DNA from: Sthenelais limicola
Taxonomy: Eukaryota > Annelida > Polychaeta > Phyllodocida > Sigalionidae
Assembly: GCA_942159475.1 (NCBI GenBank)
Contig: OW804095.1
Coordinates: 53,658,773-53,722,772 of the forward strand
Direction of reading: 5' to 3'
Length of the DNA: 64,000 bases
A program made the translations under genes and the position numbers. Shown piece after piece: positions 12,785 to 24,500 of the stretch. Below the pieces are notes generated by a model. The model searched no databases, had not been told where the DNA came from, and saw only the letters and a list, made by a program, of their open reading frames with translations. Each line of letters starts with the position of its first letter. Within the stretch, counting starts at the first letter, position 1.

Positions 12785-12822
12785 CCACTAGGGGGCGATG
12801 GAGGGCGGCTACTAGGGGGCAC
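12785..12822 (+). promoter_or_regulatory. Pair of CTCF-like sites
   Basis: CCACTAGGGGGCG (12785-12797) is an excellent match to the conserved bilaterian CTCF core. CTACTAGGGGGCAC (12809-12822) is a near match in the same orientation, 24 bases on. They lie in the SEC24-FAM149 intergenic region. The motif is seen; binding is inferred. Confidence 0.5.
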
Positions 12823-13922
12823 AGGCAGACCATCAGTGTAGTGGGCCAGGTGTTATGAATTAATTAATGCAGTGCTCATTATTGTGCCTGCAAAATCTTG
12901 TTCTAATTCCCTCTATAAATACAGGTTACATTTATAAGAATGGCATGTGTGTGTGAAAAAGAAGAAAGTTGCAGTTTGAATGGTAATTCTACACCTATTA
13001 TTAACGATTTGACTGTGTATAAAGTAAAAATGAAAAAGAGCCTACCTCTTATCCCAAGTACAAGTCTACAGAGCCCACACACTCTTATGATACTCTCTCT
13101 GTGCTCTCTCCCTCAGAAAGAATCTCATCATCATGATAGCAACGGTTTATTTCTAATGGTCACCCTTCGACCAGATGTGAGTCAGAAGATAACTTTTTCT
13201 TTCCCTTAAAGTTTCCCACCTCCACCCTGCTCCTCCTCCCCCTCCCACAAGGCCCTTGTAACATGCAGGAGGACGGACATCCTCTCTCTCCCATATATGC
13301 TCTCAGTTACACAACTGTTCCTCCTCAGGAAGGAGGAGGTGGTGCGCTCCCCTCCTCTCCGCTTATCTCACCAAGACCAACCCCATGATAACAAAGGTTA
13401 CTTTCTAATGGTCACCACCCCCTCCTCCACTGCCCACAATGTTATGTTAGGCATATTCTGACAGTCGTTAGAATCATTTTGATATTAATTGCATCAATGT
13501 GGGACTTTTAGAAGAGAAAATATTAAAAATGTGAATACACACTCCAACACTAGGTCTCCTGTTCTCCTGTTTAAGATTTTATTTTTATTTACTTCAAAGA
13601 AGTGGTTAGTCTCGCACCCCTGTTGCATTCAAACTATATTGGGGCAATAAATTGATCTCATTCCTTCACAGTGCCCATCCGTGTGTAGCTCAATATAGCT
13701 CATTTAAAATATAAACTGATGCTTGAGAGAGGAAAAAGATTAGATTCTCCTCTCCCCTCATCCAGACGTAATTAAACACCAATCTTGCCCACTCCTCTAA
13801 GTGTTAAGAAAGAACGATGTTGCCAGTAGCATAGTCTATATGGATAGAAAAACAGCTGGGAACGCTCTATTTTGATACCTCCTCCTCCACACATGGGCTC
13901 TGAATCTGATATCAATTGACAC

Positions 13923-14061
13923 TTGACAGGTGTTATGACAGAGCCAGTGCAGGCATCAATTTTTTTAATTGTATGACATATTATTGCAACTTGTGTGTAA
14001 ATATATTCTCCTTAACATAAGAATACGTTTGGTCTTTGTCCCATCATTCTATTATGCTTAT
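13923..14061 (+). repeat. Direct repeat copy 2
   Basis: Second copy of the 12533-12665 repeat, same strand, 1.4 kb downstream. Confidence 0.85.
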
Positions 14062-14200
14062 AAGTCAAGATAATTTATAAGACAATTTACTGGAGTTTTT
14101 TTTTAATTTGGAGATATTAATTTGATTTCTAAAAATGGCTAAAATCACAGGGTGCCTACGTCGGGGTAGTAGGCCTAATGTCTAAAAAAAATATTATTAT

Positions 14201-14415
14201 TACTGTAAACGTATTTATTTTCGCGCAGATAAATTTTCGCGCAGTAAGTGCTTGGACTCCTTTTCGCATGGATTTAAATTCGCGCAGTAAGGGAGTCTCA
14301 GACCTTGTTTATGCAATGGTTATCCCTTTCACGCAGGATTTATTTTCATGCACAAAGGTGGGTGCGCAAAAATAGCGAAAATAAATACTGCGCGAACATT
14401 AATACGTTTACAGTA
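14201..14415. mobile_element. MITE-like element with 15-bp TIRs
   Basis: It starts tactgtaaacgtatt and ends with its exact reverse complement. The interior is palindromic, with several cgcgcag words. About 215 bp with no coding capacity: a non-autonomous DNA element. Confidence 0.75.
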
Positions 14416-14724
14416 TTCATCTTTCACAACCTAGTACCTGAGCATTCTAAGCATATGAACAATATATGTGGAAAATATTTGACAAAATAGTCAGAAAACT
14501 TTACCCTGGTGCTATATTCTAGCCTTTTAAGTTTTAAATATATTTTAAATGGCATGTACTGTAACATCTATGCAGGAAAGACAATTCATCCTATAAACTT
14601 ATCTTTGATACCAAATGAATCACATTCATGTCAGCATTACAGAGAAATGAGGATTTAATATTATTTTTAAAAAGAATTTATAAATTCATTGAGGAGTAAT
14701 GTGTGGATGGGTACATTCTTTCTC

Positions 14725-15155
14725 TGAGAGAGACAGAGACAGAGAGATGAAGGGAGGGACAGAGAGAGAGGGAGGGAGGGACAGAGAGAGAGAGAGGGAG
14801 GGACAGAGAGAGAGAGGGAGGGACAGAGAGAGGGGGAGGGACACAGAGAGAGGGAGGGACACAGAGAGTGGTAGGGACAGAGAGGGGGAGGGAGAGGGAG
14901 GGACACAGAGAGAGGATGGGAGACAGAGGGAGGGGGAGGGAGGGACCGAGAGAGAGGGGTAGGGGGAGGGAGGGACACAGAGAGAGAGGGAGGGGGAGGG
15001 AGGGACAGAGAGAGAGGGAGGGACAGAGAGAGAGAGAGGGGGGGAGGGACACAGAGAGAGAAGGAGGGGGGAGGGAGGGACATAGAGAGAGAGGGAGGGA
15101 CAGAGATAGAGAAAGAGAGGGGGGAGGAGAGGAGAAGAGAGGGAGAGGAGAGATG
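14725..15155. repeat. Purine-rich GA tract
   Basis: About 430 bp of almost only A and G on the + strand, built from units like gggagggacagagagaga. Long Ser/Leu/Pro or Arg/Glu open frames on both strands are artefacts of it. Confidence 0.95.
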
Positions 15156-15228
15156 AGAATGACAGATATAAGAGGGTTTCATGGAAAAAAACGTGCACCC
15201 CCGTCCACACACCTATATATCTATCAAT

Positions 15229-15461
15229 TTTCCTTCTCCTCTCCCTTTTCCTCCTTCTCCCCGACTACCTCCCTTGCTCGTCCTCCCCTTTTATCCCCCC
15301 CGCCTCATTCACCTCTCCTTTTCTTCCTCCTCCACTTCGATCCCCTTCCTTCTTCCTCCTCCCATTCCTACCTTCCCGTCCTCATCCTCCTCCCCCCCCC
15401 CCCCCACACACACACACCTATACCTCTTCTTCCTCCTCCACTCCTCATCCTACTCCCCTTG
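15229..15461. repeat. Pyrimidine-rich CT tract
   Basis: About 230 bp of almost only C and T, including a run of C near 15392 followed by ACACAC. It follows the GA tract by about 70 bp, with the strand bias reversed. Confidence 0.9.
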
Positions 15462-16860
15462 ATATAACCATATTAAATGTGTTGATAAGGGCGTAAAGCA
15501 ACCAATCTCACTCACTCACTCCCCTAAACAGCCCAGATAATTAATACACAACTATACTAGGATTGGTATAGCGACCAGCCCTCCCTATTAGAGTGGTTTG
15601 ACCCTCGAGGCTCAGTTCTCTCGCGAGGTGGTGATTTATAACAGGGAAAAAAACCTGGGACCCGGCCGGCGTCTCTTAAGTTAACCGGGACCCGGCCTCC
15701 CTTGCCTAGGGAGTGGTGACACTCAGGCTCTCGAGATCTCTCGCTGCCTGCGATAATCCACGCACAGATCTCAGTAAGCTCCACAATGTCTTAATATAGA
15801 GGTCATCATATACTAGATGTGAACAATCTATCGCTCCGGTTTTGATGTTTTCTTGGTGAGAGCGACTACCCAGCCAAACCATGGTTCTTACTTTCCAATG
15901 AGAAGCAATTTAAACAAAAATCGTGGGAAGATTATTCCCATCCTCCCCACTGGATTTGAGAATAGTCTTTGCTATGGATTGTTCCAACTTTAGTTTTAGC
16001 GAAGTAAGCTGATTTATCAAATATGAATTTACTTTCAATGTTTCATATGCGTAGCTGGCGTAAGAAACAAGTTGCTGATGATTTCCGTTCATATCTTGAC
16101 GTTTTCTCATTTGATTTTCAAATTTCATAATTCAAAAGGTTGATAGGTTGGGTAACTCCTAGTAAACAAATCTTGCATATATATAAACTGCTATAATTTC
16201 ATTTATTTCTGGTTCCTTTTCATCAACCAGCGAGCACGAGCAGAAGTGTACACCCTCATGTCTTGAGCCAGTGCATCACGTGCTCTCCGCATTGCCCTTT
16301 TGTATATTTCAGCTCTGAATATCTATGATCTATGTCAGTGGTTGCTTTGAGTATATTTTATCATCAGTCAGTAAGATTTTTAATCAATATTATTTTTCTA
16401 CAATGGCCGTTCAGTCCGTTGGATCACAAATACTAATCATCTGGCAACGATGTTTTAGGCAACCCAGTTGACTCGCGTCACCTACTTGTACCACGGGCGC
16501 AGTGTGTATGACATATGTATAATTGCCCTGAAATCCGAAAATGGGTAATTTTTCTGAAAGTTCTTCCTTTGACAAATTTGCAATTGAGTTAGTTTTCAGA
16601 AAAGAATTACTTTTATTTGACAATTTGAAACTGTGTTTTTTCTCTCTCCAAAATGTGTCCTTTGAATTGAATTATCAGTCTAATAGGGGATATAGGCCTA
16701 TACTCATCAAGGAATCGAGGGTTGAGGATCAGCACGTAAATCACTGTTATTCTGTAAGGAAATGCGAGAAAGGATAATCTGTGTCCTGTCTGCAACTGTT
16801 GACAAGGGAAAAGGGGGCAGTCAAGTACATATTGAGGATAATAATCCGGATAATAATTCA
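15462..16860. other. Intergenic; no secure gene
   Basis: The 11-mer gggacccggcc occurs twice at about 15658 and 15688. Minus-strand open frames at 15910-16128 (contains LINQLTSLKLKLEQSIAKTI) and 16411-16623 look slightly protein-like but lack a start context, splice partners or known homologues. Confidence 0.4.
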
Positions 16861-16937
16861 GAAACATCTGGGCGCCCGTTGTCGCAACGCCGCGTGACCC
16901 AGATTCCCGCGCGGCAAAAGTATGATGGCTGCCGAGG
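16860..16937 (+). promoter_or_regulatory. CpG-rich promoter-like patch with possible orphan first exon
   Basis: A CpG-rich stretch (cgcaacgccgcgtgacc, cccgcgcgg) runs into ATGATGGCTGCCGAG and then a good donor, gtgagt, at 16937. This could be a first exon encoding MMAAE, but no downstream exon was found. Confidence 0.35.
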
Positions 16938-17623
16938 TGAGTGCAGCTGGCTATATAGGCCTACTCATTCACTTGTTCAACTTTAATGCTCGCGCGAGGC
17001 CGCTGCCCATAGAGATACATATAAAATGAATGTCTAACATCCGAAAAGAATTGTTGCAGATATTAAATACATAAATTGGCATAAGCAGGTGGACTATTAT
17101 GCAATATTATTACGTAATGAAGTGATGGTAAATGGACATAAGACGTAGGCCTACATGAAGGTAACTACGAGTTTAGCTGGAGAAATAGATTTCTACAGAT
17201 ATCATCATTGACATCAGAAAACTGGGCCGCCTGCTAAGATATATTAGGCATGGTGAGGTTGATGGGGGCGGAAGAAAGTGACTCAATCTGACTCATGTCT
17301 CCATTATTGATTATTGATTTACGGTTGAAATCGCAATGTAATTAACTACTATCTGATGCTACATCTCTCTAAGATAGAATGTCTCTATGTCCTAGGCACA
17401 TCATATCTCAATTATTCGCACTCTGCTATGTACAACCACATCTCATCTCATTCCATTAATCTATTCACTGTTAACTATAGTCTAATTTCATGATGCATGT
17501 TGTTAATGTTGAAACTAAGTTATCGAGTCAAGTATAGGCATTCTTTGGAAGACCTGGCTAATTCAGGAATATAATTTTTGTATTAACCAGACATGGAACT
17601 CCTTTGTGCAGCTAGATCAGCAT

Positions 17624-17652
17624 AATAAAGAATACTTGAATTGAATTGAATT
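17624..17652 (-). repeat. TTCAA-type retroelement tail, minus copy
   Basis: On the minus strand it reads ttcaattcaattcaag then tattctttatt, matching plus copies at 23788, 27571 and 49436. Probably the tail end of a dispersed retroelement. Confidence 0.55.
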
Positions 17653-17896
17653 TCTCTGGAGTGAGAAAGTGGTTAACGATAGGCAAGTTGACAGTTGATA
17701 GAAAGACAATGTGAGGATTGGTTTCAATAGAGCAAGCTGTACACGGGTTTACCAATGTGTGATTATCGTTGGTAACCACACATCCACAAGGTATGCAAAA
17801 AAAGGAGAAAATTCGTGTTTTTTTTAAATTAAAGCTGGGGGAGAAGGTTTGCAGGAAAGAATAGAGGACGAGTTAGAGGTAGCGAAATAGACATAC

Positions 17897-18053
17897 CGTA
17901 TTTCCTTGAAATACCGCCGGGTCTTGAATTAGTGCCGGGGTTGAGTATGCTTTTTCAGTGGAAATGCATTAAGTTCTATATTTGAATTACCGCCGGGTCT
18001 TGAATTACCACCGGGTTAATAAGCGCCGGGAGGCGGTAATTCAATGAAATACG
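17897..18053. mobile_element. MITE-like element with 22-bp TIRs
   Basis: Left end cgtatttccttgaaatac (to 17918) and right end 18032-18053 are inverted copies with two mismatches. The interior repeats ccgccgggtcttgaatta twice. About 157 bp, non-coding. Confidence 0.7.
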
Positions 18054-19570
18054 ATATTTGCCTGATTCTAGCAAACTAGCTCTGGTTGGCGCAGACAGGT
18101 GAGGAAAGATTGTGAAAGCACAGAGGGCGTTTATAATGTCCGCTACATGATCCCTGAGCAGCGCAATGGGGCACGGCTGGTGCTTACCATGGCGGATTGC
18201 AAGGCTGTTGTCGCACCACATATAGCACCACATTGTTAGAACAAGAGGGGAGATCGGTTTCAAGCTCTATGAAAATATTGCTATGGAAGGCGATGGCCAC
18301 ATAGCAGGGGTAGGGAGGAAATTAAAGTATAACCTGGTTGGAAAATATTAGAAGCATGAATATATATAGGGACCTGAATGGACGTGATTTGGGGCCCGCT
18401 GATAATAATTGGTACAGAAAGATGGATGAACGGGTTATCTTTGCTGTATACTGCATATACTGAGATATTTTAGAGTTGTGGAAATAGTTGTGGTCTTTAA
18501 CCAGGATTTTTAGATCCATATCTCCAAGTTTGATATTATTTTTTTTTCAACTCAGCTAGAGCAAGTGCTAGCTGGGTTGGGATAAGAACAGGAGAAAGCA
18601 GGCCTAAAATGAGTTCCTTGATACCGGTAATGTCTAGGAAAGTATTCAATTGTGCGAGATAGTCTTATATTGGACTGCTTGGGGGATGAAACGGTTATAG
18701 AGAGAAGATTCTGCATCTCTTGAAATGGATGCCAATGGAAATGTCTGGAAATAAAAGGGTTATATGTATTTCGATCTATCCCCAATCCCCCCTCATTCCT
18801 TCTGTCCCTCCTTCTTCCCCCTTCTCTCCCTCTCCCCATCCATGAGAAAAATACACAATTTTACCAATGGAAAGGTCAAGAATTTAAAGGGTTAGGTATC
18901 TGTCCACCGCTCCCCCTCGTTCCACCCTCCCTAGCTCCTTTTCCCAATCTCTCCCCCTCATTCTTTCCGCCCATCCCTTGGCTGGAAAGGTCAGGAATTA
19001 GAAGGGTTGATTGGTATCTCCTTCCCCACTCTGAGTTTGTAACAACAGTGAAGTAGGCCAGGGAACCCCAGAGCAAGGAATTAACCCCACCGGCCATTTT
19101 GGAATTAAAAGAGTATAGGCCTACGTGATATTTCTTCAATATGGCGATATATTCCTGTTAAGATTATAGAATGGACGAATATATCATTGGATTAGTGCAC
19201 CATGGAAAGAAATTTTGTATCAAGTATTATATTATAATGGCTAGACGCCACGGTGACTCAGTTTGTGGCCACCGTATGGTGCCGACAAGGTACATATCAA
19301 TTCCCATAGGTGTCACCCTCAGTCTCTACCTCGGAGAAACGGTACTTGCTCAAAACGGCACACGATCACCTTTTTACACTGATCTGATACATCTACTCAT
19401 TTCTGTTGCCACAGAACGCCCTCTAAACACCTCTAGATTAATGTATTAAAGTTACACAGTCATCGTAGCATGAATAAAGGAGTAATAAACGTTTTCCTTC
19501 CCATGTGTGTGTTGGCCCTTCTCATACCACTAGTCTACACTAGCAACATTCACCCTCACTCCTTCATTCA

Positions 19571-19645
19571 AGGTTCATAGTCTAGTGGTAAGTCACTCGC
19601 ACAGAGAGCTGAGGATTGCAAGCTCGAACCTTGGCCAGTGCAGCT
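19571..19645 (+). repeat. Possible tRNA-derived SINE head
   Basis: tagtctagtgg resembles an A box and gctcgaacc a degenerate B box, with about 40 bases between. No clean cloverleaf can be drawn, so this is not called a tRNA gene. Confidence 0.25.
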
Positions 19646-19685
19646 ACTCTATCTTTTATCACATAGGCCTAGATGGTATGTTATT

Positions 19686-19718
19686 CCACAGAACTCCACA
19701 GACCTTGGAGTTCTGTGG
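19686..19718. repeat. Perfect 13-bp hairpin
   Basis: ccacagaactcca and its exact reverse complement flank a 7-base loop. No T-run follows; function unknown. Confidence 0.85.
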
Positions 19719-20186
19719 CAAAAGGGATGGTGGGTGGGATGGTGTGGTTTGTGAGTTTAGTGGTGATGGGAAAGGCAGGAGAAAGTACATATCGATATAA
19801 TGTTGTACACATAATTACCCATCGATAATCAATGGGCTATCGATTCTACTAAAGGAAAAATTAGGCGTTCAGGCCAGCGCTAGCATATGCCACTCTTCCT
19901 GGATCTAAGTATGAGCGTATTTAAACAGAATTAAGGGGTTACTCTGTTATATAAGTATATGAGTAGTAAAGCCTGAGGATTAACCGAAAACTTTGCTACT
20001 TGATACTGTGTCTGGGTTGCGCGACAGACCTAGAGCTCTGTTGTCACTAGAAGACATCAGCTGATACCAAGGGTAATTTAAGGCGTCCCTAGAAGGGGGC
20101 CGCCCAAGTACTGTGCGTCCACTATAATGTCTGAGTTTAATAAATATGAAGCTGCGGTAACTATAGTTTTGCCTTGAGTGATTTAG

Positions 20187-20294
20187 AAGAGAGAGAAAGA
20201 GACAGGCGAGAGAGAGGAGGGAGAGAGAGAGCGGGAGAGAGAGAGAGAGCGGGAGAGAAAGCGGGAGGGCAAGAGGGAGGGGGGGGGGGGGGGG
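20187..20294. repeat. GA microsatellite ending in a G-run
   Basis: gagaga units with a run of about 20 G (with one early A) at the 3' end. Confidence 0.9.
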
Positions 20295-20383
20295 CAGATT
20301 AGCCTATATAATTATTTCTATCTTTTTTTCAATTGACCTTTATCATAATATAATATGAAGTACAGTTATCAAAGATACCCTAG

Positions 20384-20420
20384 CTGATGAAGACGTAGGC
20401 CTGTAGAGTGTCGAAACGTT
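20384..20420 (+). other. Hammerhead-like hairpin motif 1
   Basis: ctgatga, then a short GAC/GTC stem, then gaaacgtt. It resembles the CUGANGA...GAAA ribozyme core but has an extra A after CUGANGA and no good outer stem. Confidence 0.35.
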
Positions 20421-21163
20421 GGTAACACATCTGAATAAACACCCATGTAGGCCTACTCAACTACACGTAGGCCTACCTCTCAACGTTATTATTTTGGTTT
20501 TGGTGATAGGCTATATCCCTTTTACCTATGATATTAAATAATTATGATTAAGAAATATTGATATTTATTAATTATGCAACCAGAATTTGCATACCAATTC
20601 ATTTATTTCTGTTGTATTTCGACAGGCCTGAACAAATCATTCTCCTGCAAAATAATGTCTGAATATAGATGCTTATTTCTTAGGAAAATTGTATTTCGAC
20701 AGACCTGCGATGCGATATCGTATACAACTATATAGTAGGCCGTAGGCCTTTAGTTAGCGCCAGTCTAACTCTAGTATGGTGACGGCCGTACTAGACTATA
20801 GGCCTTATAGGCCTACCTAACCTAGTTCGCGCAAGTCCAACTCTAGCCACGGGAGTCGGCCGTGAGTTGAGACCGGTTCGACTGACCATTATATATACCC
20901 GCACTATAATTTAGGCCTATAAAAAAATAGCTAGGCTACCATGTAAGTAAAGTAGCCTACCATGCACTGTAGGCCTACCATTATCCATTATTGGCATTAA
21001 TTTAAGTAGGGCATATAATTATATGTCAATGATCAACCTGACTACGGTTATATGTCACTCGGTGGAAAATGTTTTGAACAAAAAGAAATTCCGACATATC
21101 ACGGCCCGTGCATAGACTTGATAATCTCCAGCGTACAGTTTTTGACATGGGTAAGGTCTACTA

Positions 21164-21340
21164 CTAAGGAGGTTCACCTTGAGTGTCCCGTGGTCGTACA
21201 ACGCGCGGGAACCTGTCAGTGTTGATGTGTTGATCGCTCACAGGAAACAGAACTGCATGCTGGGATTGCCAAGTAGCTCGCCATCTTGTTTGTTTGCGAT
21301 GCGTTCGGAGCTTGTGTGATTTGATTAACCCTAAAACATC
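21164..21340 (+). promoter_or_regulatory. Putative FAM149 promoter and 5' UTR
   Basis: This is a CpG-richer stretch 220-390 bases before the FAM149 start codon. It contains GCATGCTGGGA (21255-21265), which resembles the ZNF143/SBS-type element, and GCCATCTT (21280-21287), the reverse complement of the YY1 core AAGATGGC. No TATA box is evident. The motifs are seen; promoter function is inferred from position and composition. Confidence 0.45.
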
Positions 21341-21556
21341 ATTCATAGGAGATAATTCATTATACTTTAATGAATGTCTAGTACCTGAAGGAATAGTTAG
21401 ATGGATTTACTGCTCTCAAATGACGTTTCTTAAAGGATAAGCGCTGTGAACACTGAATGCGCAGCTATTAAAACAGGTCGTCAGGGAAGCCAACTTGCAG
21501 CAACCGGAATCCAGACTTGAAAATGAGTTGTTTGATTTGTTTTGAAAATCTGCAGT

Positions 21557-21597
21557 ATGACAGGGCGATACACTAGGAAAACTGTTCCTCTTGAGGT
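21557..21597 (+). CDS. FAM149: FAM149 exon 1 (start codon)
   Basis: ATG at 21557 opens MTGRYTRKTVPLE and ends at a perfect gtaagt donor at 21598. Human FAM149B1 starts MISRYTRKAVP, so this 13-codon exon is recognised by its peptide. A competing donor, gtgtaa, lies two bases upstream but would break the phase to exon 2. Confidence 0.85.
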
Positions 21598-24500
21598 GTA
21601 AGTAAAGTCGAATTATTTTATTACCATAAACCGCGATGATTTGAAATAAAAAGAAAGTTCTACCACATGAAATGGTTGCATGTTGCATACACAAATGTGG
21701 TCGTGCCCCCCGAAGTAGTGCTAGTGGATTGGTATGGGACCCTCCTGTGAACGCCTTTGAATAGAGGCTCAGTTAGTGGTTGTTTAGTAGGCAGGCTAGT
21801 AGTCAGTGTGGGATAGCTAAGCTACCTTTGTGAACTGTCAAACACTGAAACATAGGCACAAAGGAAACAATTTAACCTCCAACCTTTATGCTATAATTGT
21901 CTCCTGGTTTTGGCAACCACCTTAACATTTACCGTACGTACTAGTGCCATTATTTTGACTATGTTATGCTTTTAAAAGCATTAAAACTTTAAGCCCGTAG
22001 GAACATAAAATGATCAATGTCAATAACTTTGTTTTGACTTACACAATGAATTCAAAAAGCATCTAGGAATGTTGGTGTTAAGATGCATTGAATAATTACC
22101 TTATAAATATATCTCCCTCCATATTATTATTTATGGATTCAGTAGGTCTACTAAAATTAATTATAATTTATATGTAGATCTAGTGACTAGTCTAGCTTAT
22201 ATCTATATTTTTTTAGAATGATTTTTGGCCTTGTGGAACTGTACTACTAGTACTAGGCCTAGATGAACGTTCAAGTACAAAAGTATTCATAATTTTGTTC
22301 TATGAACATTATAATTGTATGGTCCATACTCCATGGTCCTTGCTGTTGTGTCCAAATCAATGAATGATCCATATGTTCTTATCTCTCCTACATGTATTAT
22401 CTCGGCTCCGCCCCTTTGATGTGTCATCCTTGGCCACAATAACATGGCAAAGCTAAACTGTCTACTTAATTGTAATTTTAGCCTAATAGTGTAGGTATCC
22501 TTAACAAGAAATTTTGGTTGTGACCAAGAAGAAACCCCCTTCCTTCCAGGGCCATTGCATTGGTTATTATCCTGATAATTTACTATGTCCATCATTTTGA
22601 GTCTTTTTTTTTGCAATTGCCGTATGAGATTTATGAATACATTGTTCTCTTTAAAACATGATTGAAATTAAAAAGCTTATAAATATCTTAACAAAAAAGT
22701 AGTACAAATTAAAATCATTAAAGTTAAACCTGTATACACAATTCATAAACGTATGTATTTTTAAGAGACCTTCGTTTTGTGTTCAATAAATGGAGTGTAG
22801 AAGGACCAGTATGCATAGCTCAAATACTTTGTTGCAGTGATTATGCATATGAAGTTGAAGAACCTGATTATGAAAATGACGATGAAAATGATTTATCTTC
22901 AAGGTATTTATATTAATTTAGGCACATAGATGATTTATGGTCAGTCATGTTGTAGCTATACACAATGCAAAATTATTATTTATAAAGGGAAGATTCACAA
23001 CAATCTGGCCTTAACATTGTAAATATTGTGTGACCTTCTTATGACACGAGCACTTATTCTTGTGTCATCTTTTTTTGCTGATTATAAAATATTTTAATTT
23101 ATATTCTGGACGCTAATACTCGTGTTTCTCATCTACACGTCAAAGTCGAAGTCCCAGTTTCTGTTGTTTGAAAGAATTATGAATTTGTGTCAAAATTGTT
23201 TGTCTGGCGGATAAAATCTGTGTCCTTGTTTATATGTTTATCTTGTTTATCCGTGTCTGAAATAACAATTAAGTTCATTGTTGGTTAATTAATGTTAATG
23301 GAACTGGCTTTTCTTGTACATAGGATGTTAACAGCTCCGATAGCCATTTGTATTTGTTTCCCATTTTTCTAACGTCCCGTGACTTGATTAGTTTGTCTTT
23401 TTAAAACTTCCAGACATCTCGCTGTTTATTGTATTGTTATGGTTGTGCAACTAAGAATATTATTTAGGGGAAGATCATAATCATAGAACGGACTTACCCG
23501 TACTGACCACGCAGGATCCAATATATTTGACATATTCTTTACATGAAGCATGGTTTTACCCTAGAAGGTTAATATTTCGGTGATGGTAATGGTCTTAATA
23601 ATCTTTATATGAATAATATAATAAAGCTATTTGATAAATTGGGCGAAAACAGACATCATGCATGTCCTTAAGTATATTAATCAGGTATGTGTAGTTTCAC
23701 TTTAAGGTCCCTTGATAGAGCTTCCATGACTGGTGACCACTGCAGCGGCCCTGGGTGTCAGCAAGGCTACACTGCTACGTAAGTATGTTCAATTCAATTC
23801 AATATATTATTTATTTGCACCTAAAAGTGTACAGAAAGGACACATACAGCTGAAAGGTGACTTCCAGGTCTTCCAGTATATCCCTGGAACGGACAATATG
23901 TTATGACATACCACCTCTATTTGTATTTGTCTTTTTTCTACCTATTTATTAAACCACAGTTAGTTAAACTTACAGACTGATTTAACTTCTTGTGTGTATT
24001 TGACCAAATGGAATACAGGGAGGGACTCAAAACAAAACGAGAAATCTTTACAGTAATTGTTCAGGAATTGCGTGGAATGCGAAACGAAAGTATACGAGAA
24101 TTTATCCCCAATTACATATATACATCGCCTTGTCTGGAGTGATAGACATCGCTCTTTCCAAGTTATTTATAGTTGTTGGAGTCTGGTGCATTGATAGGCG
24201 TAAGCTTAATTATTGACCTGAGTAAATAGGGATCAAGTTGCGTGAGATAACATGTAAATAATTTAAAAGGGTTCTATTCACCGATCCTGCATGACTGCTG
24301 ATGGGATGTCTTACTCGTACATATTCAGCCTTCACCATTCGACATCATGTTACCCGTCATTGTTATTTTGCTTTAAAAATAATGCTGAGGCAGCAAAATT
24401 TTGCTGACTAAAAAATTTCCATTGAAAGCCAGACAGCCTACACTATTTTAAATTTCAACATATTTTAAGAAAGTAAAGCCTATGTGTTTTCACATTCTAG

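Noticed and set aside
14667..15467. Ser/Leu/Pro-rich and Arg/Glu/Gly-rich open frames up to about 200 codons
   Set aside because: They come only from the GA and CT tracts and have no start, splice or domain support.
15910..16128. Minus-strand 72-codon frame with LINQLTSLKLKLEQSIAKTI
   Set aside because: Composition is plausible but there is no recognised family, promoter or splice partner; left unannotated as a gene.
16411..16623. Minus-strand 70-codon frame with GNYTYVIHTAPVVQVGDASQ
   Set aside because: No homology recalled and no splice support.
19571..19645. tRNA gene
   Set aside because: A-box and B-box words are present but no consistent acceptor, anticodon and T stems can be drawn; kept only as a weak SINE-like repeat.
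21164..21346. Minus-strand frame over the FAM149 promoter region, possible divergent first exon (ATGGCGAGC)
   Set aside because: The frame from ATGGCG stops after about 20 codons. A divergent transcript is possible but nothing downstream supports a gene.
22287..22616. Minus-strand 109-codon frame between FAM149 exons 1 and 2
   Set aside because: No recognisable motif; AT-rich chance frame is the simpler explanation.
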